From Chaetoderma sp. LZ-2023a (Eukaryota; Mollusca; Caudofoveata; Chaetodermatida; Chaetodermatidae): a stretch of 64,000 bases of DNA. The stretch covers positions 85,421,647-85,485,646 of the forward strand of contig CM067366.1 in assembly GCA_034401795.1 (NCBI GenBank). The letters are read 5' to 3'. Position 1 is the first letter of the stretch. Each line of letters opens with the position of its first letter. The notes below the pieces were generated by a model. That model ran no database searches. It was not told the DNA's origin and saw nothing but the letters and a program-made list of their open reading frames with translations. Positions 57,243 to 64,000 of this stretch are shown here, in pieces. The position numbers and the translations under genes are program-made.

Positions 57243-58760
57243 TTAGTTTAAATTAAGGTGCGATAACCAACTATTATACATCCTATTTGCAGTGCACTCA
57301 GTCCAGTGGATGTTGTCCTCAACCACCTGAAATTCAGACACGGGGAGGCTGGGCAGGATAGGGACCTTGGCCCTTAAGGCCTCGACACGGCTATTAACGA
57401 ATTGTATGTTTCGTTTCTGGGTTGTAGTCAGGTGCTTCGAATAATTTAGTTTGGCAAAGTGAACTTTAGCCTTTGGAAATTTAGAACGCATGGTACTAAA
57501 CAGATTCTCAATTCTTTGGGAGGTGTCATGCTGAAGTTCGTCCTTATCATTAATTCCGATGTTAAGGATGATACGCTGAGGTTGGAAGACCTCATTGTGT
57601 TTTCTAACCATATTCCTAATGTGGTTTATCTTAGCACCTGGATAGATTGCTACCTGCATATCTGGATGAGGTGTCTGATTGATACGAGCTAAATTTGAAG
57701 ACCCAATCAGCAGAATCTTCTTGTTCAGAGTAGGAAGGCGCCATTCATTCTTGTTATCCACCACGAACCGAAACTTGTAGAAAGACCTATGCTCTTTGGG
57801 TGTATCCCTAGGCGTAGGTTTGGGCTTAGGTGTGGGCGTAAATTTAGGTTGTGGTGGCATGGACCTCGGCGTCGACGATCTGGTCTTTTGACCAGGTCGG
57901 TCAGTAGCTGCTCTCTGTGGAAGGGGAGGAAACTCGACTGGGGACAGTGGCGAGACCGGAAGTGGGATCTGACTAGGATCCACATAAGCGGGCACTGACG
58001 GTGACCATGCTGGCAGTGGAATCAGGAGCGGATCCACCACAGGAGACTGCAGGGGGAACACTGGTGAGCTCTGGTTATTCACCCGCTTAACTACTGGGGG
58101 ACTCTCAGTGGGTGACCTATTCCGTTTCCGATTTGATTGTGGGATGACTGGTACGGTCAAGGCTGACCGTGCAGTCGGTGTGCCTGGTAGGGCCACAGAG
58201 GGCCCTGCAGTTGATGTTCCTGGTAAGGTCACAGGTGACCCTACAGGGGGTGTTGTACTATGGCAGGTTCTAAAATGTGGATCAAAAGGTCTGATGAAAT
58301 CATAAAACTGATCAATTGATGAAGAATGAAACTTCCTGCCATAGTTATTTCGGGCCCAATTTATTGCTGTGGTCTTCGCTCTACCTAATTCTAAATTTGG
58401 TTTGGACTGAGCTTCGATGAGGAGCGACATAAGACGACCAAGCTGGAAATTATAGTGACTAATGTTAACCTGGACTAAAGATATGGCCCATTTCAAATTT
58501 GCTGCTAAGATGTCCTTACGGACCTCGGCGTTTGGCATCGCTGGTTTACAGAAGAAATTCTGTCTCTCTAACTCTGACACTTTCCAGCTCAATCCAGGAG
58601 GCAAACTGCCCCTACGTACATGAGCATTCAAGATGCCAAGGTGGTGAAAACATTGTATAATCATGTAGTAACACTTGGTTAGTGCAGCCTGGGCAGATGG
58701 CGGGCGACTGTCGTTAGACCTCCTGTCATCCCGTCTTCTACTCTTGCTAACTCCAGCCAT
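57243..58760 (-). CDS. Penelope-like ORF1 with C-terminal SGNH/GDSL hydrolase domain
   Basis: 505 aa from the ATG at 58760, which has A at -3 and G at +4; the frame is open 12 codons further to a GTG, with a stop just before. Residues 1-20 are Arg/Ser-rich; 28-160 are helical with Trp/Phe/Tyr; 165-325 are Pro/Ser/Thr-rich and low-complexity. The last 160 residues form an SGNH fold: block I KILLIGSSNLARI (Ser355), block II IYPGAKINHI (Gly375), block III IILNIGINDKDE (Asn404) and block V DNIHWTECTANRMY (Asp482, His485). All four hallmark residues are present, so catalytic activity (esterase-like) is plausible. GDSL/esterase domains are known from ORF1 of some CR1/L2-like LINEs and from rotifer Terminons. 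Substrate and role are unknown. Confidence 0.85.
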   Translation of the reverse strand: MAGVSKSRRRDDRRSNDSRPPSAQAALTKCYYMIIQCFHHLGILNAHVRRGSLPPGLSWKVSELERQNFFCKPAMPNAEVRKDILAANLKWAISLVQVNISHYNFQLGRLMSLLIEAQSKPNLELGRAKTTAINWARNNYGRKFHSSSIDQFYDFIRPFDPHFRTCHSTTPPVGSPVTLPGTSTAGPSVALPGTPTARSALTVPVIPQSNRKRNRSPTESPPVVKRVNNQSSPVFPLQSPVVDPLLIPLPAWSPSVPAYVDPSQIPLPVSPLSPVEFPPLPQRAATDRPGQKTRSSTPRSMPPQPKFTPTPKPKPTPRDTPKEHRSFYKFRFVVDNKNEWRLPTLNKKILLIGSSNLARINQTPHPDMQVAIYPGAKINHIRNMVRKHNEVFQPQRIILNIGINDKDELQHDTSQRIENLFSTMRSKFPKAKVHFAKLNYSKHLTTTQKRNIQFVNSRVEALRAKVPILPSLPVSEFQVVEDNIHWTECTANRMYNSWLSHLNLN

Positions 58761-58796
58761 AATGTTACTAGTTAGATAATTCAATGTTTCTGCCAC

Positions 58797-59596
58797 TAAA
58801 ATCTACAAGAATACCAAAAAGTTGAGGGGACCTAATGGAATCGTGAACCAAGGGAAGTCTACTGAATTACAAGCCTAACAAATTCTACAAGCGTATCAAA
58901 AATCTACCGCTGAAAAAAAGAATGTTATGATTAAGCATGTTAATATTTAAATAATTAATATAAGCTATCAAAGGATAATTGTGTATATTACCAATAATCT
59001 TATGCACCGTCGTGAAGTGGGCGACCGGTTTCGACAAGGTTTGTCAGCTTCAGGCCACAGAACAAATCTGCCTGTCCACCAAAAATCTGTCTATTTATTA
59101 GAATTGATGGCCTTATGGATGTGGCTTAGATTAGTGTTCAATTGTACTTTGAAAATTTTAAATTTTATTCACATTAAAGAGTTGGACTGCCACAGATGTT
59201 TAAAAACTATTGTCTAAATCCATTGACGTTGATTGAGTTCTCTAAGGTTTCTGAGTGGGCTTCCAGTAATACTCTCATGAATGAGTGGCGGTTGATCAAA
59301 GAGATCAAGCCATGCATAGTAACCCAGTGAGCTCGATTCTGTTTGTTCAGAACGAGGTTCTATTATCGGTCTGTTGATTGATCAAAGGGATCCCACAACG
59401 GTCATTAATCATTTGAACAGTGAACTCTATTTCAAAAGGTGTTGTTGGACTTTGTCTTCAAGTCTTTTGAAGTCGAATTTAGGAAAGAACATTTTTTAAT
59501 TTCCAACAATAAAATAATTGTCTATAGAATTTAGACTAGTAGGATTCACGTGTATTTGATAGATTTAATGAGCAATATGAATTTCGAGTTCCTTCC
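58797..59596. other. Element 5' region and flank
   Basis: Apart from the hammerhead-like motif no structure was recognised. It probably holds the 5' UTR or terminal repeat of the Penelope-like element; a promoter was not identified. The short plus-strand ORF at 58981-59217 is not supported. Confidence 0.4.
59013..59060 (-). ncRNA. Hammerhead-ribozyme-like motif upstream of ORF1
   Basis: On the minus strand: CTGAAGCT, a GACAA/TTGTC stem with an ACC loop, GAAAC, the self-complementary ACCGGT, and GTC. GTGGC before CTGA can pair with G(C)CCAC after GTC, giving a stem I. This is the order of a hammerhead core with a minimal, palindromic stem III. The core deviates: CTGAAGCT in place of CTGANGA. 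Penelope-like elements are known to carry small hammerheads that act as dimers, which supports the call. Activity is untested. Confidence 0.45.
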
Positions 59597-59703
59597 ATCC
59601 ATCCATCCATCCACCCACCCACCAACCCATCCACCCACCCATCCATCGACCCACCCATCCATCGACCCACCCATCCATCCATCCATCAATCCATCCATCC
59701 ATT
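59597..59703. repeat. (CCAT/CCAC)n microsatellite
   Basis: CCATCCAT, CCACCCACC and CCATCGACC units directly before the right copy of the segmental duplication. Confidence 0.95.
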
Positions 59704-59722
59704 CAGTTAATGTATTTTAATG

Positions 59723-59809
59723 TATTTTACACTATAGACAGAGTTTATAAGTAATTAAATTATCGTCTATTATTATTATTATTATTGTTATTATTATTAT
59801 TATTTAGTA

Positions 59810-59850
<41 letters not shown>

Positions 59851-62800
59851 TATCATCGTCATCATAATCCTCGTCGTCGTCATCACCATCATCTTTGTTC
59901 CCACCATTGCCATTGCCACTGTCGTCGTCGTCGTTGCTTGTGTAGTTTCTGCTGTTGTTGTCGGCGTCATTTTAGTAATTGCTGTCGTTGTCATTGTCCT
60001 TGTTGTAGCTGTTGTTGTTGTCGTCGTCGTCGTTGCAGCTGCTGTTGTCGTACACGGCGTCTAGGGAACTGTTCTAAGATAATTCTAATAAAATTACAGA
60101 GTTTGTTTAATACTTTGTGGTTTTTCGATGCGAAAAGTTTTGAAAATGTATCGTAGCTTGGCTGGGTATGTAGAATGTTTGGAGTAGTTCTTTTCGTTTA
60201 TCTTTGAAAAATGCACACGTCAGGATATAATGATATTCATCACCTATGTAATTTTGTGTGCATATAGTACAGTTTCTGTTCTCCCGTGTGGTCCCATCCC
60301 ATCTTCCTGTCCCTGTTTGACTTCTAGCTATGTCGACTGTCGACCTAGTTATGTCGACTGTCGACCTAGTTATGTCGACTGTCGACGAAGAATAGGGGAA
60401 TCCACTTCTAGCTATTCCTCGCCATTTCTAGAAGCGCCCCCCCCCCCCTCCCCTCCCACACCCACCCGCCCCCAGTTAGTCAGTCAGTCAGTCAGTCAGA
60501 AAAGTTGTATTTTGCTCAGATATTAGCACAACGAGATAACCTGCCCTGTAGGACAATTTCCAGACGTTGTTTGTGATACGGACAAAAGAATCCTGACCCG
60601 GATCATATAAATTCTGGATCTGTGGATATCTCGAAAACTGCTATCCTGCTTTGGCTCAAATGTTAACACTGGGAATGGTATGCCCATACACTAGGATGTC
60701 ACAGCTTCTTTGCGTGTGATCCAGGAAAATCTGAAAAAATCTGGAAGCCGCAGCTGTTGAGATTCTATCCACCTTGTTAGCTCACCTGACAGGAAAGGCC
60801 AAGTGAGCTTATGTCATGGCGGCCGTCCGTCATTTGTTGTTGGTCCGTCCATCGTCCATTTGTCGTTCATCTGTCTATCAAATCACGTTTTCTCCTCAAC
60901 AGTTTGACCGATTCAGCCATATTTCGCTGAAATGATCCTATCCTGGTATGCTCCAAAACATCTATTCAGAATTTTGCTTGGGCAATTTTTGATTTTTTTA
61001 GATTTTATGAAAATTTTACCAGAAATTGTCAAAATGCTACTCCTTGGCTGTTTGATATATTTCAAGCAAATTTGCCTATTCGGAATCTATGGTGGTACGC
61101 TCTAGAACCTCTATTCAGAATTTTGATTCATCAATTGTTTTTGGTGAAAATCTTAGATTTTATGAAAACTTTACCGGTAATTGTCAAAACTAATCTCATC
61201 CATAACTGATTTGTAGATTTCAACCAAATTTGGCTGGAAGGATTCCGTGGTGGTAGGCTCTAGAATCTCTTTTCAGAATTTTGATTGGTCAATATTTGGA
61301 GTTAAAATCTTATTTTATGAAATATTTGGGCCTACTGGAAATTGTCAAAATGCTTCTCCTCAGTTGTTTGACAGATTTCAATCAAATCTGGATAGAAGGA
61401 CTCTATCAGGATAGCCTGCAGAACTTGGTCAATTTTTCTAATTTTTTAATTGCTGAAAATTGTCAAAACGCATCGATTCCTTAACCACCTGGCGGATTTT
61501 AACCTAATTTTTCTGGAGTAAATCTACCGTGGTAGACTCTAGAGCGTCGATTCAGATTTTTGATTGGCCTATTTGCTGACGACCATCCCGGATTTTCCGA
61601 AAGATTTCCGGTACCATTTAAACCGCTTGGTATTCTTTAATCAATGGCCTAATTTCAACGAAACCTGAGTGGAACGTTCGTATCGCAGTATGCTTCAATA
61701 TATCAAACGGGAGTTCTGATTCGTAAATTGTTTCGGCGAGCATCTACGGTTTTTACGAGAATTATGCTAAAATCCTTTAAAACGTTACTCTTAAACCACT
61801 TGGCGGATTTTAACCGAATTTGGCTGGAAGGATCTTATGATGGTAGCCTCTATGACTTCCTAGCTCACAGCCAAGAGAGCTTATGCCATGGCGGCCATCC
61901 GTCCTGTATCCGTCCGCCATCCGTCGTCCATCAACTTTTCCTTTAAACGACTTCATCTCAAGAACCACTCGGCCGATTTGAATTATATTTGGCAGGAAGC
62001 ATCCTTAGGCCATAGGGATCCAAGTTTGCTGAAATCAAGCCGATCGGCTAATTTGGCCGGCGGCCATCTTGGATTTTGGCAGACTTTTAGAAACGTCTTT
62101 AAAAATGTTCTCCGAAACCGCTTGAGGGATCGATTCAAAACTCATGAAATATCACCTAGGGCAACAGCTGAGCCCACTTGGTTCAAGGAACTTGATTGGC
62201 GAAATAGTTCGGCGGCCATCTTGGATAACCTAAGGAATACGAGACTTAGGGACTTAGGACCATTAAGGTGTGTTCAAGGGAAATTGATCTGTCAAAAAAC
62301 ATGGCCGTCGTGGGCCAATCAAAATGTAGCATGTTTCGCGACCATATAGGATTTTTTTTTATTTGATGGATTTTGAGGCCGAAATTGGTTTTATATATGT
62401 TTTTGGATATTCTGATCTCAAATTTGTCATTTTCTAAACTGTCGGATAAACGGTTTGGCGGCCATCCTGGATCATTTACCCACCAAAAGCTCCCATACTG
62501 AGGCAGTGGAAAATTTAAAATGGCTTCCCGAGAATCACTGGGCCGATTTTAATTATATTTGGCAGGAACCATCCTTAAGGCATAGAGGAGTAGTAATGTG
62601 GGCGGCTGGTCGTTATTGTTCTAGAACAAAAGAATTCATGGAGAACAATGGCGACCAGCCGCCCAGAGGGGTAGAACAATAGCGACCAGCCGCCCAGGCG
62701 TATGAGAACAATGGCGACCAGTGGCACACGGTAGAGAGATTTGAGAACAATGACGATCATCCGTGCACACTTGAGAACCTATATTTAGTATATGTGACTC

Positions 62801-64000
62801 ATGGGAAAACCCCATTGGATAATATTAACCCCTAAAAGTTGTGTATTTTATGTTTTAACTTAGCGGCGTGCGCCACCACCCCCCCCCCCCCCCTCTCCGT
62901 GGCATGGTGGTAAAATTAATAGGAGAATTTTGATTGGAAGCATTTTGATGCTAAATATTTTGATGCTGAATATTTTGATAATTTGATTGATTGCTGAATA
63001 TTTTGATGATTTGAGTGGTTGCTGAATATTTTGGCTATTTGTTGCTGAATATTTTAATAATGTGAGTGGTTACTGAATATTTTGATAATTTGTTGCTGAA
63101 TATTTTGATAATTTGAGTGGTAGCTGGGTATTTTGATAATTTGATTGGTTGTTGAATATTTTGAGTGGTTGCTGAATATTTTGATAATTTGATGCTGAAT
63201 ATTTTGATAATTTGATGCTGAATATTTTGATAATTGGTTGCTAAATATTTTGATAATCGGTAGCTGAATATTTTGATTGGTTGCTGAATAACTTGATTGG
63301 TTGCTGAATATTTTGAAAACGATTTGACTGTGCAAATTTTAATTTCTTATTAGGCGATGTTAGGTAAGAGAGAGGTGGTCTGATAACAGAGCTCGAAGGA
63401 GGCGGAGGAGGAGGGATGAGGAATGCTATCTCGGCCACCTTCTGCCTGGCACTGTCCGTTAAGAAAATGCATAAAGGTGGTCGCTTGTAGAGGTGTCGCG
63501 AGGGATGAGGAGGATGGCTGACGTATGCTACCGTACTCGCCGAGGCGTCGTCTTGCGCGATATCTCTGTACGAATATTTTGAAAATAATTGATTATAAGC
63601 CGTTGTTGGTTTAGCCACCATCAACCCCCTCCGTGGTTTAAATCATTAAAAAAAATGGTAGTCATTTAATTATTAAATTTTCAAAATTGTTGTGGAAATG
63701 GTCATCATTGACGATCGATGTTGTATAATATATATAGATAGTTTTATCTACCGTATTTTAAGCATCAGCCATTTAATTATCAAATCTAAAAAATATGAAC
63801 AAAACGTGTTTCCCAGTCATTTAATTTTCAAAGGAATCATACAAATATGAAAAAAATGCGTACACAGTCATTTAATTTTCAAAAATCAGACACGTACACA
63901 GTAATTTTCCCAGTTTTAGATGTTGAATACTATTATATAGATAGTTTTATCTATCGTATTTATGTCCTTAAAGTGGCAGTCATTTAATTATTAAATTTTC
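59723..64000. repeat. Segmental duplication, right copy (runs off the window)
   Basis: It repeats 46194-50469 in direct orientation. Only the poly-C length near 60437 was seen to differ. Internal repeats sit at the left-copy positions plus 13529 (before the poly-C) or plus 13531 (after it). The end lies beyond 64000. Confidence 0.95.

Larger units (their letters stand above)
54817..59060 (-). mobile_element. Penelope-like retroelement with two intact ORFs
   Basis: The minus strand reads: hammerhead-like motif (59060-59013), about 250 bases, ORF1 with an SGNH domain, ORF2 with RT and GIY-YIG endonuclease, a short 3' UTR, and a hairpin at 54836-54817. The ORFs are separated by two bases. RT plus C-terminal GIY-YIG is diagnostic of canonical Penelope-like elements. 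Both ORFs are uninterrupted, so this copy is young. The outer limits are uncertain: no terminal repeats or target duplication were identified, and the bounds given are those of the outermost motifs. Confidence 0.8.

Noticed and set aside
57459-57692. Plus-strand ORFs inside the Penelope-like element
   Set aside because: They are antisense shadows of ORF1 and ORF2.

Overview
The window looks like a repeat-dominated stretch of an animal nuclear genome, most likely a marine invertebrate. The grounds are a tRNA-derived SINE with pol III boxes, non-LTR and Ty3-type retroelements, a Penelope-like element, hAT-like terminal repeats, spliced-looking host exons (a THAP-type exon followed by a GTAAGT donor), and no bacterial gene organisation. 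I cannot name the species. Most DNA here is satellite, minisatellite or transposon; convincing host exons are few.

Layout. 1-6390 is a degenerate CTAG-rich minisatellite. 6551-8355 and 8639-12976 are two arrays of a 345-bp satellite whose unit contains an antisense tRNA-derived SINE; four copies of a ~270-330 bp linker sit before, between and after the arrays. 13650-14690 is a decayed LINE reverse transcriptase (minus). 15552-16299 is a hAT-like non-autonomous element with a near-perfect 8-bp target duplication. 17773-17851 is a probable first exon of a THAP-domain gene. 19805-23575 is a 28/31-bp minisatellite with higher-order structure. 27226-27384 is a foldback element with a perfect 7-bp target duplication.

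28560-38690 holds two broken Ty3-type elements arranged tail to tail. Element A (plus) keeps protease, RT, RNase H and integrase remnants and is split by a 162-bp tandem repeat. Element B (minus) keeps gag with a helix-hairpin-helix-like N-terminus and a zinc knuckle, protease, RT, RNase H and integrase, and has an SGNH-like ORF upstream of gag. 39560-40480 and 42290-44250 are two further decayed LINEs (minus).

46194-50469 and 59723-64000 (running off the end) are a near-identical direct duplication of at least 4.27 kb made of short repeats. Between its copies lie a Cys-rich ORF, a C2H2 zinc-finger ORF with an acidic tail, a 20-21-bp minisatellite, and the most interesting unit of the window: a Penelope-like retroelement on the minus strand. 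It has two intact, tightly coupled ORFs. ORF1 carries a complete SGNH/GDSL-type catalytic set at its C-terminus. ORF2 is a YLDD reverse transcriptase fused to a GIY-YIG endonuclease. A hammerhead-like RNA motif lies about 250 bases upstream of ORF1. The proposed cooperation, with ORF1 as an accessory particle or membrane/lipid-acting protein and ORF2 as RT plus nuclease, is inference.
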